A DNA stretch of 53,315 nt from Geitlerinema sp. BBD 1991-9. GTDB taxonomy: Bacteria; Cyanobacteriota; Cyanobacteriia; Cyanobacteriales; Geitlerinemataceae. Position numbers and translations under genes: made by a program. The notes beneath the pieces are model-generated. The model had not been told where the DNA came from. It saw nothing but the letters and a program-made list of their open reading frames with translations, and did not search any database. Positions 17,010 through 25,908 of the stretch are shown one piece after another. The stretch lies in assembly GCA_001657325.1 (NCBI GenBank), contig LWRO01000049.1, positions 1 through 53,315 of the forward strand. The letters run 5' to 3'. Each line of letters begins with the position of its first letter. Position 1 is the stretch's first letter.

Positions 17010-17414
17010 GTGAAGAAGCGCGTTACTCTGACCTTTCCCCGTCGCTCCGTTCAAGTGCCGATTACCTACCGATTGGCCAAAGATTTCAACATCGCCGCTA
17101 ACATTATTCGCGCACAAGTTGCCCCGAACCAAATCGGTAAGTTGGTGCTAGAGCTACTCGGCGATATTGACGAAATTCACGATGCCATCGAATGGATGCG
17201 ATCCCAAGCGATCGAAGTTTCGATCGCCGACGGTGAAATTCAAATTGACGAAAACCGTTGTGTCGATTGTGGCTTGTGTACGGGAGTTTGTCCCACTCAA
17301 GCGTTGTCTCTCGATCGAGACACCTATAAATTGCATTTTAACCGCTCTCGCTGCATCGTCTGCGAGCAATGCATACCCACCTGTCCGATGCAAGCGATTT
17401 CAACAAATCTTTAG
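17010..17414 (+). CDS. NIL-domain protein with two [4Fe-4S] clusters
   Basis: The 134-residue protein has an N-terminal NIL domain (about 1-75; RVTLTFPRRSVQVPITYRLA, then VAPNQIGKLVLELLG). A bacterial ferredoxin module follows with two CxxCxxCxxxC motifs: CVDCGLCTGVCP and CIVCEQCIPTCP. NIL domains occur in methionine-import ATPases, and NIL-ferredoxin fusions are common in cyanobacteria with no settled role; electron transfer or cluster handling is likely. The start is GTG, as is usual for the homologues; no ATG is available upstream. It is followed by the tRNA-Gln promoter. Confidence 0.88.
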   Translation: MKKRVTLTFPRRSVQVPITYRLAKDFNIAANIIRAQVAPNQIGKLVLELLGDIDEIHDAIEWMRSQAIEVSIADGEIQIDENRCVDCGLCTGVCPTQALSLDRDTYKLHFNRSRCIVCEQCIPTCPMQAISTNL

Positions 17415-17448
17415 AACGATCGTCGCCGCGAAAAAAATTCAATTTTCC

Positions 17449-17477
17449 TTGACACCCCTAGATGGGGTTGCTAATAT
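17449..17477 (+). promoter_or_regulatory. Sigma70-type promoter of tRNA-Gln
   Basis: TTGACA (17449-17454) and TAATAT (17472-17477) are separated by exactly 17 nt, placing the transcription start near 17484, about 11 nt before the tRNA. The spacer contains a small palindrome, CCCC-TAGAT-GGGG (17455-17467). This is the clearest consensus promoter in the window. Confidence 0.8.
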
Positions 17478-17494
17478 GGTTAACGCGGACGCGA

Positions 17495-17566
17495 TGGGGC
17501 GTCGCCAAGCGGTAAGGCAGCGGGTTTTGGTCCCGCCATTCGGAGGTTCGAATCCTTCCGCCCCAG
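17495..17566 (+). tRNA. tRNA-Gln (anticodon UUG)
   Basis: A complete 72-nt cloverleaf. The acceptor stem is TGGGGCG/CGCCCCA with discriminator G, and the D arm contains GCCAAGCGGTAAGGC. The anticodon stem GCGGG/CCCGC has a loop TTTTGGT (anticodon TTG). The T arm is GGAGGTTCGAATCCTTC. CCA is not encoded. It reads both CAA and CAG codons as the usual single cyanobacterial tRNA-Gln, which is charged by glutamylation followed by GatCAB amidation. Confidence 0.97.
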
Positions 17567-17597
17567 CTCCTAAATTAACCCGATATGCTCGACAAAG

Positions 17598-17630
17598 GAG
17601 GCAGATTCGTTCTGCCTCTTATTGTTTTTT
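17598..17630 (+). terminator. Rho-independent terminator after tRNA-Gln
   Basis: An 8-bp stem GAGGCAGA/TCTGCCTC with loop TTCGT is followed by TTATTGTTTTTT, 31 nt after the tRNA. It also separates the tRNA from the convergent gene ending at 17654. Confidence 0.85.
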
Positions 17631-17653
17631 GCGAGTTGTTTTGAGCGGGGCAA

Positions 17654-18376
17654 TTAATATCGCGCACGCATATTACTCGGGGATTGGGGTTGCGGTTCCT
17701 TCTGGTGAGCGCGGTAAGCTGCCTCTTGCTGGAGTTGCTGGCGGCCGTTGCGAATCACGCGCATCATATCGCTCAGCTGCTGTTCGATATTGAGAAGCAC
17801 GCGATCGGCATATTCGTCAGCGCCCGATTCGATAACTTCTGCTTCCGCTAAAGCGCGAGAGCGAACTTCCTCGAGTTCCTGCTGAATCTGACGCTGCATT
17901 CTCTCGATTTCTGCTCTCGCCTGTTCTTGCGCCATCTCGCAATCAGCTTGAACTTGCTGGCGCATTCGATCGGCCTCGACTTTTGCCTGGCGTACTAAGC
18001 CCATTTCGTCGAGGATGCTGGCAGCTTGCTGTTCCGCTGCTTCGACAATTTCTCGGCCGTACTGTTCGGCTTGGCGAAAAATCTCGTCTTTTTGTCGGAG
18101 AACCTCTTCCGCTTCTTGGAACGCCGTTGGAAGATTCAATCGAATCGAATCGAGAATGTCGAGGATTGGCTCCTCATCGACGAGTGTCCGTCCTGTGAAC
18201 GGAATGCGAGGACTGTCTAAAATCGCTTCTTCGAGGCGATTGAGTTCCTGCTGAATGTCAATGCGTCCCTGGCGCGGTTCGTCCTGACGTTCGGGCGTTA
18301 CCGCTCGATCGGGTTCGCTGGTGGGTTGGGCGCTATCGGGTTTGGGTTCGATTCCGGCTGAGTCCTGGCGTAACAT
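17654..18376 (-). CDS. DivIVA-like coiled-coil protein (Cdv3-like), overlapping coaD
   Basis: The 240-residue protein has a disordered N-terminus (about 1-35). A conserved segment follows, beginning [20 protein letters not shown] and continuing [15 protein letters not shown] long Ala/Glu/Gln-rich coiled coil runs from about 80 to 215, with a polar tail after it. Cyanobacterial proteins of this type next to coaD are annotated as DivIVA/ATP-synthase-b-like; the Synechocystis homologue Cdv3 is a cell-division factor (recalled, not checked). Its start codon lies inside coaD: the genes overlap by 79 nt in different frames (18298-18376), so they are probably translated from one mRNA. A cell-division or polarity role is inference. 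Confidence 0.72.
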   Translation of the reverse strand: MLRQDSAGIEPKPDSAQPTSEPDRAVTPERQDEPRQGRIDIQQELNRLEEAILDSPRIPFTGRTLVDEEPILDILDSIRLNLPTAFQEAEEVLRQKDEIFRQAEQYGREIVEAAEQQAASILDEMGLVRQAKVEADRMRQQVQADCEMAQEQARAEIERMQRQIQQELEEVRSRALAEAEVIESGADEYADRVLLNIEQQLSDMMRVIRNGRQQLQQEAAYRAHQKEPQPQSPSNMRARY

Positions 18377-18858
18377 CGATAAATCTCTATGGCAACAGGT
18401 GGAGGAACGAAACGATCGACGGAGCCGCCGAAACGAGCGATTTCTTTAACAACACTACTACTGAGAAAACTGTATTCGTTGCTCGTTGCTAAAAAAACCG
18501 TTTCGATCGAGTTTGAAAGTGTCTTGTTCGTGTGAGCCATTTGCAGCTCCATTTCAAAATCCGAAAGCACCCTCAAACCCCTGAGCAGGACTGTCGCCTG
18601 CCGGATACGAGCGTAATTGACCGTTAAGCCGTCAAAGCCATCGACTTCGAGATTATCTAAATGCGGGGTACTCGCCCGAATCAGACGCATTCGCTCCCGA
18701 ACGTCGAACAACGGATTTTTATTAGGATTTGTTACCACAGCAACAACGACTTTGTCAAACAAACGACACCCTCGCTCGATGATATCGAGATGACCGAGGG
18801 TAATCGGGTCGAAACTGCCGGGATAAATTGCAACGACACCTTCACGATCGCGGGGCAT
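18298..18858 (-). CDS. coaD: Phosphopantetheine adenylyltransferase
   Basis: The enzyme transfers AMP from ATP to 4'-phosphopantetheine, the penultimate step of CoA synthesis. Signature motifs of the nucleotidyltransferase superfamily are present: [16 protein letters not shown] (T/HxGH), [14 protein letters not shown], and [19 protein letters not shown] (SSxxVKE). The core is about 160 residues. The protein carries a Pro/Asn-rich C-terminal extension (about 165-186) that coincides with the overlap into the next gene, so the tail may exist because of that overlap. It starts at ATG 18858. Confidence 0.93.
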   Translation of the reverse strand: MPRDREGVVAIYPGSFDPITLGHLDIIERGCRLFDKVVVAVVTNPNKNPLFDVRERMRLIRASTPHLDNLEVDGFDGLTVNYARIRQATVLLRGLRVLSDFEMELQMAHTNKTLSNSIETVFLATSNEYSFLSSSVVKEIARFGGSVDRFVPPPVAIEIYRCYARTQPESNPNPIAPNPPANPIER

Positions 18859-18922
18859 GACCGAGTTCGAGTAACTTAACTGCTATTGTACACGCCCGAT
18901 CTCAGTGTATTTCTGTCACATT

Positions 18923-19981
18923 TTACAGAGAAGACACGATCGAGGCATCGTCTTGAAAGGCCTCTTGCAATCGATCGGGGGTAAACGTCCCCACTTCCGT
19001 CACGATTCCCGTAATCAGATGAGCGGGGGTGACATCGAAAGCCGGATTGTAAAAATCAGCCCCAGCTGGGACGAGTCGCGTGTTACCAATTTGGTAAATC
19101 TCCACCGGATCGCGTTCCTCGATCGGAATTTGACTCCCTTCAGACAGACTTAAATCCACAGTCGATCGAGGAGCAGCCACGAAAAAGGGAATATTATGGG
19201 CTTTCGCAACGAGGGCAAGGCTATACGTCCCGATTTTATTGGCCGTATCGCCGTTGGCGGCAATCCGATCGGCTCCGACAACCACGGCATCTACCATACC
19301 TTGCTGCATACAATGCGCGGCCATCCCATCCGCAATCACCGTAATGGGAATACCATCTTGCACGCATTCCCACGCCGTCAGTTTTGCCCCTTGCAAGCGA
19401 GGGCGCGTTTCGTCCGCGTACAACCGCTCGAGACGTTCCGCCTGCCAAGCCGATCGAACCACTCCGAGTGCGGTTCCGTAACCCGCCGTTGCCAAGGCAC
19501 CCGCGTTACAGTGCGTCAGTAGGCGCAGTTTTTCAGGATGTTTCGGCAGTGACGACAGCCCAAAATCCCCGATCGACTGACAAGTTTCCAAGTCCTCCCG
19601 ATTGATTTGATGGGCCGTTTCGAGAAGCGTTTTGCGGATTTGTTCTACCGTTCCGGGGGTTTCAGAGGCGACACGGAGCATTCGATCGATCGCCCAAAAC
19701 AGATTCACCGCTGTGGGGCGCGTTTCCCGCAGCATTTGTCCGATCGCTTCAAGACGTTCCAAAAAAGCGTTTCGATCGCGGGTATCGATTTCTTGCGAAC
19801 CCAAATACATACCATAGGCAGCTGCCACGCCGATCGCAGGCGCACCTCGAACGATCATGGTTTTAATGGCCACCGCCATATCGTCGCTGCGGCGAATTTC
19901 AACTTGGGTGTATTCTCTCGGCAGGCGATTTTGGTCGATCAGAGCGACGCGATCTTCGTTCCAAACAACGGGATATATCAT
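18923..19981 (-). CDS. mtnA: S-methyl-5-thioribose-1-phosphate isomerase
   Basis: The enzyme converts methylthioribose-1-phosphate to methylthioribulose-1-phosphate in the methionine salvage pathway. Its 352 residues are the usual length. Family motifs are [36 protein letters not shown] (catalytic Cys), [20 protein letters not shown] (catalytic Asp) and [11 protein letters not shown]. No other salvage gene is in the window. It lies 64 nt upstream of coaD on the same strand, so the two could be co-transcribed. eIF2B-alpha-like paralogues are excluded by the Cys and Asp motifs. Confidence 0.94.
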   Translation of the reverse strand: MIYPVVWNEDRVALIDQNRLPREYTQVEIRRSDDMAVAIKTMIVRGAPAIGVAAAYGMYLGSQEIDTRDRNAFLERLEAIGQMLRETRPTAVNLFWAIDRMLRVASETPGTVEQIRKTLLETAHQINREDLETCQSIGDFGLSSLPKHPEKLRLLTHCNAGALATAGYGTALGVVRSAWQAERLERLYADETRPRLQGAKLTAWECVQDGIPITVIADGMAAHCMQQGMVDAVVVGADRIAANGDTANKIGTYSLALVAKAHNIPFFVAAPRSTVDLSLSEGSQIPIEERDPVEIYQIGNTRLVPAGADFYNPAFDVTPAHLITGIVTEVGTFTPDRLQEAFQDDASIVSSL

Positions 19982-20019
19982 TTTTGATGAGTCAGAGGTA
20001 ACTGAACAGCAATCCGTTT

Positions 20020-20087
20020 CAAATCATCTCATCATCTCGCTATCTCATCATCTCGCTATCTCATCACCTCCTCACTTCACGATCTCA
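20020..20087. repeat. Low-complexity CTCATCATCTCGCTAT repeats
   Basis: Degenerate tandem units of about 16 nt (ATCATCTCGCTATCTC) fill the gap between mtnA and the pentapeptide-repeat gene. No coding or promoter signal is seen. Such short tandem repeats are common between cyanobacterial genes. Confidence 0.65.
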
Positions 20088-22256
20088 TCACCGCCCGCAC
20101 TGCGGGTGAATCGCACCGTTGGCACACAGATACAATAACGCTTCAGCCTCTAAATTGCGGGCGTCGGTAAAATCGACGCCTTCAACAAAACTCGTCGTAT
20201 CGATCGACTGAGATCGAACCACGAAGGTGTTTTCTTCTTGGGGGGGATCGTCAGTCCAAACCACCCCTTGAAAATCTGCCCCCGACACGTCCGTGCCACG
20301 CAAATCCACAAAACTCAAATCGCTACCTTGGAAATTCGCGTACTGTAAATTGGCCAGTCGCAGCGACGCTCCCGACAAATTCGCCCCTCGAAAGTTGGTA
20401 TTCGAGAGGTTGGTTCGCGACAAATCCGCGCCTGACAAGTCTGCACCTTGCCAGTTCGACTGACTCAAATTCGCTCCCAGCCAACGGCTTCCGCTGGCTT
20501 GAATTTGCGTGAGGGTGGCGCCCACGAGATCGGCGTTTGCAAAATCGGCCGTACTCGCGTCCGCCCCCGTCAAACTGGCTTGGCGCAGCGAGGCCCCCTC
20601 AAAATCCGTCCCCACCAATTGCGCCGAACTGAAATTCGCGCCGTTGGCACTAATGCCTCGTGCGTCGGTATGGTTGAGATTCGATCTCATGACGTTGGTG
20701 CGGTGCATCCAGACGTTTGTCAGCGTCGCCCCAGCTAAATTGGTATGACTGAGATCGGCACCGCTCAAATCGGCAATCCAATCGTCGTAAGTGCCGAAGC
20801 GTCCGTCCTCACCGGGGCCGTAGAACCGACTGCCTTGCAAACTCGCTCGATCGAGGATAGCTCCGCGAAAGCGAATTCCGGCCAAATTCACAGAATCGAG
20901 GACTAAGGTAAACGGCGTGTCGGAGGTTGTCGTTTGTCCCAAATGGGTGCGACTGAGATCGGAGAAAGGCATTTCGCCGCTGTAATTAGCGAGAATTTTC
21001 GCGATCGCCCGTTGCGTCGCCCGCAGTCGCCGCGCCACAATTGCCTTGTCGCCAGCTGTTCCACCGTATTGCAGCGAGTCGAGATCGGTTTTCAACGCTT
21101 GATTGAGGCGGCGCAATTCCTCGATCGCCTCAACACCACGGCTGGTGAGGGCTTGCTGAATGGCATCGAGTAACGGTGGCGAGGTTTCCTGTCCCAACAA
21201 ATCCACCAACAGCGACATCGCGCGGGGATCGTTGAGGGTTCCCAAGGCTAGAATGGCATTTTTTCGTTCGTCGGGCGCACCGGGTTCCGGCGTGAGTTTG
21301 CTGACGAGGGAGAGAAACAGTTGGTTGTCTTGTTGTTTTTGTTCCCGCCAGTTTGCCTGTTGCTGCACGTAAACTTGAGTGCCAACAAAGGTTCCCAAGA
21401 CCGCCGCCAGACAAAACAGCAACACGAGAAACAGTGTCGTCCCTGGATTGCGTCGCATCCACCACCACAAGCTCGGATGCGACGATCGAGGAAACGGTTC
21501 GGGTTCGGGAACGAGAACGATCGCGTCGACGAGTTCGCCCTCATCGGTTTGCGTCCAGTGACTCGTATTGGCTCGCTCGCTCCACTTCCACTCGCCATAA
21601 GGATTTTGGAAGGGATCGAGGATGTAGGTTCCGGCTATTCGATCGTGCAGGGTGCGCCCTTTGCGATTCACCTGCGCCACCCAACCGTCCGCGAGTAACA
21701 ACACGCCCGTCAAACTCGTCAGGATTCCCAAATCGGGAAACGCTCCGGTCAAACGCCACAGTAAAAAGGCCGTTCCACCCACAACGCCCCACCGTCCGAT
21801 GCCTTCGCGTAAGGTCGCGCGCAGCAGTTTCGGCGGATTGCCGCTGGCGGTTGCCACTTGCACGCCAAACCAGCGTTTGGGATCGGTTTGCCCGGTTTTA
21901 CACAATAAATAGATCTGCCAACTGCCCGCGAGTAGCGGTAACACCAGCGCCCCCGTCCAAAAGAGATTCGTTAACGGAGACACGTTGCGGTTCGGCTGCT
22001 GCATCGGTAAGCCAAGCACTCGGCCGATAGTGTCTTCAGTAGAAGCGAGAAGAGGACTGAGGGGAACGGGATCGCCGATTTCTCGGTGTTTGGCGTAAGC
22101 ACCCAGGCCGTAAGGAACGGCGGCACTCCCGACGAGAAACGAAACCTCCAACACGAAGGCGCAACCGCGACGGAGTAGGAGGGGCATTCGCCGCACGGTG
22201 TCGCGCCACCAGGGAGAGATTCGATCGAAATCGGAGTTGACGGAAGGACTCGTCAT
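20088..22256 (-). CDS. RDD-domain membrane protein with pentapeptide repeats
   Basis: The 722-residue protein begins with an RDD-like membrane domain (about 25-215; RRGCAFVLEVSFLVG, RTLHDRIAGTYILDP). Another membrane helix follows (about 270-292, GTTLFLVLLFCLAAVLGTFVG). Next is a helical, HEAT-like segment (about 320-380, NAILALGTLNDPRAMSLLVDLL) and then an array of pentapeptide repeats (about 445-690, A(D/N)LSxxx pattern such as GADLSGADLSRTNLSNTNF). The repeats would form a right-handed quadrilateral helix outside or inside the membrane. The combination is typical of cyanobacteria; the role is unknown. A short Cys-containing tail (LYLCANGAIHPQCGR) ends it. Confidence 0.8.
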   Translation of the reverse strand: MTSPSVNSDFDRISPWWRDTVRRMPLLLRRGCAFVLEVSFLVGSAAVPYGLGAYAKHREIGDPVPLSPLLASTEDTIGRVLGLPMQQPNRNVSPLTNLFWTGALVLPLLAGSWQIYLLCKTGQTDPKRWFGVQVATASGNPPKLLRATLREGIGRWGVVGGTAFLLWRLTGAFPDLGILTSLTGVLLLADGWVAQVNRKGRTLHDRIAGTYILDPFQNPYGEWKWSERANTSHWTQTDEGELVDAIVLVPEPEPFPRSSHPSLWWWMRRNPGTTLFLVLLFCLAAVLGTFVGTQVYVQQQANWREQKQQDNQLFLSLVSKLTPEPGAPDERKNAILALGTLNDPRAMSLLVDLLGQETSPPLLDAIQQALTSRGVEAIEELRRLNQALKTDLDSLQYGGTAGDKAIVARRLRATQRAIAKILANYSGEMPFSDLSRTHLGQTTTSDTPFTLVLDSVNLAGIRFRGAILDRASLQGSRFYGPGEDGRFGTYDDWIADLSGADLSHTNLAGATLTNVWMHRTNVMRSNLNHTDARGISANGANFSSAQLVGTDFEGASLRQASLTGADASTADFANADLVGATLTQIQASGSRWLGANLSQSNWQGADLSGADLSRTNLSNTNFRGANLSGASLRLANLQYANFQGSDLSFVDLRGTDVSGADFQGVVWTDDPPQEENTFVVRSQSIDTTSFVEGVDFTDARNLEAEALLYLCANGAIHPQCGR

Positions 22257-22266
22257 GGAACCAAGG

Positions 22267-23994
22267 TTAAGGATGCGTGAGGTCTTTGTGAGGTCTTTTG
22301 TAAAACTCTATCAGCGATCGAGAAAGCAAGTGCGATCCAATCTGCTGTGTATACCACAAATCAATTCGATCGTCAATACTTTTAAGATAAAAATTCAGCG
22401 GCTCTTGGCTGATAAATTCAGCATAGGCGGCATTTAAATACACGTCGTAATCAGTATTTTGAGCTAAATGCCGTTGAAAAAAGGCGACAGACAGCGCGTT
22501 GAGATAACCTCGACCAATTTCGGGATCGGGGCGCGTTCTACCCACGAGAAATGTGGGAAGACGGCTGAGATCGCCAATTTCCGTTGAAAAGTGCGTTCCC
22601 GGCACCATCACGGCGAGATAGCGATGCGGTGTGGTCAACGCCTCAAACGGCTGAATCTGTTCGGCGACAGCGGGAACTAAGGTATCGTGACTTCCCGAAA
22701 CAATAAACGTAGGAACGTCGATTTCGGCCAAGCTCTCTCGACCGAAAATCGTACTCGTGGAGGGGTAGACGGAAAAGACGGCACGAATTCGCGAATCCCG
22801 AAAGTTAGCCGGTGCGATCGAGCTGGCGCGACATTGTAATAACACGGAAAAATTAAAGGTCGGCTGCGGCTGTTCCACGCAATCGCGATTTAACTGCGTT
22901 TCGTTGAGCGGCGCACCTGCCACCGATAACGCCGTCGTCCCCCCGAAGGAATAACCCATAACGCCCGTATTTTCGACATCGATTCGATCGAGCCAACCGT
23001 CTTCCGTGGCGGTGAGACGTTCCAACTCGTCGAGGGTGGCTTGAATATCTCTAACGCGACTGGCGTACTCTTCGGGCAAAATCAGATCGCGCAGTTCGCC
23101 TCTCAAAAAAGCGGCGAGATAGTCGCTGCTACTCCCGAAATGTTCGGGAACGGCAACGGCGAAACCATAAGACGCTAAATGTTCCGCGAGATAAGCCAGT
23201 TGGCGTCGCGTCGAACCCATCCCGTGAGTTAACAGAATCAGCGGTGCGGCTCGACCGTCATCGGGAAGATAAACATCGACGGGAAGATGGTAGGATTCGA
23301 CCACACCCCAGGGCGTAGCACGTGGGGCGTTGACGAAAATTTCGAGTTCGCGGAATTCTACGCTTTGATTCCCCCGCTTCTGCAAGTCGGGAAGTTGCGA
23401 AAAGTCCGTATCGTCGTTTTTGGCTTCCTGTTGGGTCGCGAGGGCTAATATCGAAATCGCAGCTTCCCGTTCGACTGACAGTCGCACGAGTTCTTCAGCC
23501 AGTTGCAACACGACTCTGGCATCAATTTTTAAGGCCGGGGTGGGAAATTGACGCAGAATACCGAGAAACGTCAGTCCGTTGGGTTCTGAGGCAGCCAGAA
23601 TCATGGCCGATCGAAGAGCGTGAAAGCCGTTGAGGGAACTGTCGGTTTGAATGCCCTGTCCGATCCGCTGTAAAAATGCTTCACCCATACCACTGTACGT
23701 AAATCGGGAAACCACAGCGGGGGATTCGTCGATGCGCTGTTGCAGGAGTTGCCGTAATTGTTGGCGTTGGGTTTCGTTGAGATAGTCGAGGTACGTTTCG
23801 AGATCGGCAGGGGCTTCTCCCGTTTCGGCAAAGGTTTCGAGGGAAGCGACGGGAATCGATCGATTGAGGGAACCGTAGGTGAGGGTGATGCGTTCGGCGG
23901 CGTTCGTGGGTTTAACGCCACTGCAACTGAGGCAGAGTCCCGTTAAAACGCCAAATCCAAGATGGTAGATCGGGTTGGATTGCATAACGGTCAT
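22267..23994 (-). CDS. Alpha/beta hydrolase with N-terminal DUF1400 domain, probable lipoprotein
   Basis: The 575-residue protein begins with a signal peptide containing a lipobox-like GLCLSC (cleavage before Cys24-25). Residues about 33-160 match the DUF1400 region of cyanobacterial hydrolases (ITLTYGSLNRSIPVASLETF, LETYLDYLN). The catalytic domain runs from about 225 to 530: oxyanion loop THGMGS, nucleophile motif GYSFGG, an acid in VSGSHDTLVP and the catalytic His in VPGTHFS. It is a predicted serine esterase or lipase of the chlorophyllase/PAF-acetylhydrolase-like group; the substrate is unknown. The start at ATG 23994 could also be ATG 23985. Confidence 0.82.
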   Translation of the reverse strand: MTVMQSNPIYHLGFGVLTGLCLSCSGVKPTNAAERITLTYGSLNRSIPVASLETFAETGEAPADLETYLDYLNETQRQQLRQLLQQRIDESPAVVSRFTYSGMGEAFLQRIGQGIQTDSSLNGFHALRSAMILAASEPNGLTFLGILRQFPTPALKIDARVVLQLAEELVRLSVEREAAISILALATQQEAKNDDTDFSQLPDLQKRGNQSVEFRELEIFVNAPRATPWGVVESYHLPVDVYLPDDGRAAPLILLTHGMGSTRRQLAYLAEHLASYGFAVAVPEHFGSSSDYLAAFLRGELRDLILPEEYASRVRDIQATLDELERLTATEDGWLDRIDVENTGVMGYSFGGTTALSVAGAPLNETQLNRDCVEQPQPTFNFSVLLQCRASSIAPANFRDSRIRAVFSVYPSTSTIFGRESLAEIDVPTFIVSGSHDTLVPAVAEQIQPFEALTTPHRYLAVMVPGTHFSTEIGDLSRLPTFLVGRTRPDPEIGRGYLNALSVAFFQRHLAQNTDYDVYLNAAYAEFISQEPLNFYLKSIDDRIDLWYTQQIGSHLLSRSLIEFYKRPHKDLTHP

Positions 23995-24103
23995 GGATCG
24001 CGATCGAGATTCGATCTCTCGTTGGGAACGTCACCGATAACAGTAACGCAGTCTGAAAGTTTGCGGGGCTTGAGAAACGGTTGGCGAAAAACCGGAGCCA
24101 TGC

Positions 24104-24133
24104 AAAAACGCCAGAATTCTCAGAATTCTGGCG
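24104..24133 (-). terminator. Rho-independent terminator of chlP
   Basis: On the minus strand, a hairpin with arms CGCCAGAATTCT and AGAATTCTGGCG (24109-24133) is followed by TTTTT (24104-24108). It lies 86 nt downstream of the chlP stop and before the start of the hydrolase gene on the same strand, so it separates the two transcripts. Confidence 0.8.
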
Positions 24134-24218
24134 CGTTCGAGTCGTCAACTTCGGCTAAGCCGAATCTATCGCACAGCACTTATTGCTCTAAGGTCGAGAT
24201 CTCCTCGCCGCTGGAGCT

Positions 24219-25439
24219 TTAAGGTGCTAAGGCATTTCCACGCAGCAAGCTACCGATGGTTTTAGCGGTAATCTTCATTTGAATCAACGGATTAGCCGGA
24301 ACCACCGTTTTGTAGAGATAGCTGTCAAAGGTCAGCTTTTGTACGTCCTTATCCGCGCACATTTCCACAAAGGCTTCGCGAGTCGCGTCGGTACGGTAGA
24401 ACACCCGTTGCAGTAAATCCAGCACGAGGTAAGTCATGCCGTATTGCTTATCCCAACGCTTGATATACAGCTTCATATCGTCTTCCGTGGGCAGTTTTTG
24501 ACCGCCGTTGGTGGTCTCGACGATGGTTTCCGCACACATCCGCGCTGACTTCGCCGCGAAGTAAATCCCTTCACCAGACGATTTCGTTACGGTTCCCGCT
24601 GCATCGCCCACCAACGCCACGCGACCGCGCACGCGACGGGGACGGGGATGTTCGGGGATGGGGTGCGCTTCGACTTTGATGATTTTTCCGCCTTCCAAGC
24701 GACGAGCTGCGCGCGCGCGAATCCCCGCTTGCAGTTGCTTGATTTTCGCTTGGTTGACTTTCATCGTCCCAGTCCCGACTGCGACGTGATCGTATTTGGG
24801 GAACACCCAAGCGTAAAAGTCGGGGGATACGTCATCGCCCACGTACATTTCAGCTAAGTCTTCGTAATACCCCATTTTGTCTTCCGGCAAGCGAATCCGC
24901 TCTTGGAAGGCAATAGCGTAGTTATAATCTCCGGCATCGATGGCTTTGGCCACGCGGGAGTTCGCACCATCCGCCCCAATTACGACATCAGCTTTCAGGG
25001 TTTTGTTTTCTCCCTTCAAGGTGCCGTTAGAGTGGTCGGCGTAGTGAATGATGTAGGGATCGGTATCGTTGGTGGGAATTTCCAGTTTGTGGACAGTTCC
25101 GTTGATCAGGTTCGCGCCGAGCTTGGCAGCTCGATCGCGCATGAAGCCGTCGAGGACTTCGCGACGACACATTCCGATATATTCGTCTTGGTTGGGGAGG
25201 TGAATGTCTACCTCGCGATTGGAGGGGGAGATCATCTTCATGTTGCGGACGCGACGATCGACAATCTCCGGCGGCAAGTCGAACTCGCTGACCATGCAAA
25301 GCGGAATCGCACCGCCGCAAGGTTTGGCATTATCTAACTTGCGCTCGAATAAATACGTTTCAATTCCCGCCTTCGCCAGGGTCTCGGCGGCAGAAGATCC
25401 GGCAGGCCCAGACCCAACAACAGCAACCCGAATTCCCAA
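24219..25439 (-). CDS. chlP: Geranylgeranyl reductase (chlorophyll and tocopherol synthesis)
   Basis: This FAD-dependent enzyme reduces geranylgeranyl to phytyl groups for chlorophyll a and tocopherol. The N-terminus has the dinucleotide-binding motif VAVVGSGPAGSSAAETLA, followed by KPCGGAIPLCMVSEF. Further motifs are VIGADGANSRVAKAI and VALVGDAAGTVTKSSGEGIYFA. The frame is open to an ATG at 25562, but TTG 25439 is preferred: AGGAG lies 7 nt before it on the minus strand, and it gives 406 residues starting LGIRVAVVG, the usual length. Codons 25440-25562 would add an atypical tail. This is the strongest cyanobacterial marker in the window. Confidence 0.93.
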   Translation of the reverse strand: MGIRVAVVGSGPAGSSAAETLAKAGIETYLFERKLDNAKPCGGAIPLCMVSEFDLPPEIVDRRVRNMKMISPSNREVDIHLPNQDEYIGMCRREVLDGFMRDRAAKLGANLINGTVHKLEIPTNDTDPYIIHYADHSNGTLKGENKTLKADVVIGADGANSRVAKAIDAGDYNYAIAFQERIRLPEDKMGYYEDLAEMYVGDDVSPDFYAWVFPKYDHVAVGTGTMKVNQAKIKQLQAGIRARAARRLEGGKIIKVEAHPIPEHPRPRRVRGRVALVGDAAGTVTKSSGEGIYFAAKSARMCAETIVETTNGGQKLPTEDDMKLYIKRWDKQYGMTYLVLDLLQRVFYRTDATREAFVEMCADKDVQKLTFDSYLYKTVVPANPLIQMKITAKTIGSLLRGNALAP

Positions 25440-25864
25440 GGGTTTTCTCCTATACATCGCTTCGGCTATACGGGAGTGAATCGTATCACGCCCTTTTCTC
25501 GCGCGGGTCGCTCCTCCTCGAAGTTGTGATGCAATGAAACAGACTGTAATATTTCGCAACAAAATGGTTGCAAAATACTCCTTGGATCGGGGTGTTTTTC
25601 GTTACGATTCTTAATCGATCGAGAACGAGAGAGCAAAAACTGCCCTCCTATCTACGCTTACGACTCGCCATCTTATTCTTCTTTAGCACTTTGTAACGAT
25701 TTTGCGTTCCATCGTTACCAAACGCAGCAAATTGCAAAGTCAATGCTTTACAGTTAAAGCGTAAAAATAAAGAGTGAAAAGTGAAGCTTGTGGAAGCTGA
25801 GTTTTGAGAGTTCGCACACTTTCTCCCCATCTTCTCAGTGGTAACTCACAACTGATAACTGTAC

Positions 25865-25906
25865 TCACTGTTCACTGCTCACTGTTCACTGCTCACTGTT
25901 CACTGT
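25865..25906 (+). repeat. Six heptamer repeats TCACTGT/TCACTGC ending 2 nt before the tspO start
   Basis: Six head-to-tail 7-nt units, mostly alternating TCACTGT and TCACTGC, occupy the place where a ribosome binding site would be. The same repeat type recurs inside the cyclase gene near 29690-29740. Heptameric short tandem repeats are well known in cyanobacterial genomes. The rest of the chlP-tspO gap (25440-25864) shows no convincing gene. Confidence 0.85.
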
Positions 25907-25908
25907 AT

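Noticed and set aside
20020-20087. Tandem repeats between mtnA and the RDD gene as a CRISPR or iteron array
   Set aside because: The units are short, degenerate and without spacers; a replication origin is not supported by any neighbour gene.
25440-25562. Longer chlP reading frame from 25562
   Set aside because: TTG 25439 has a strong ribosome binding site and gives the usual protein length and N-terminus.
25648-25830. 60-codon minus-strand frame ending NRYKVLKKNKMASRKRR
   Set aside because: The basic tail looks protein-like, but there is no good start or ribosome binding site and I recognise no family; the frame begins in the repeat-rich tspO leader. Kept out at low confidence; a homology search could rescue it.
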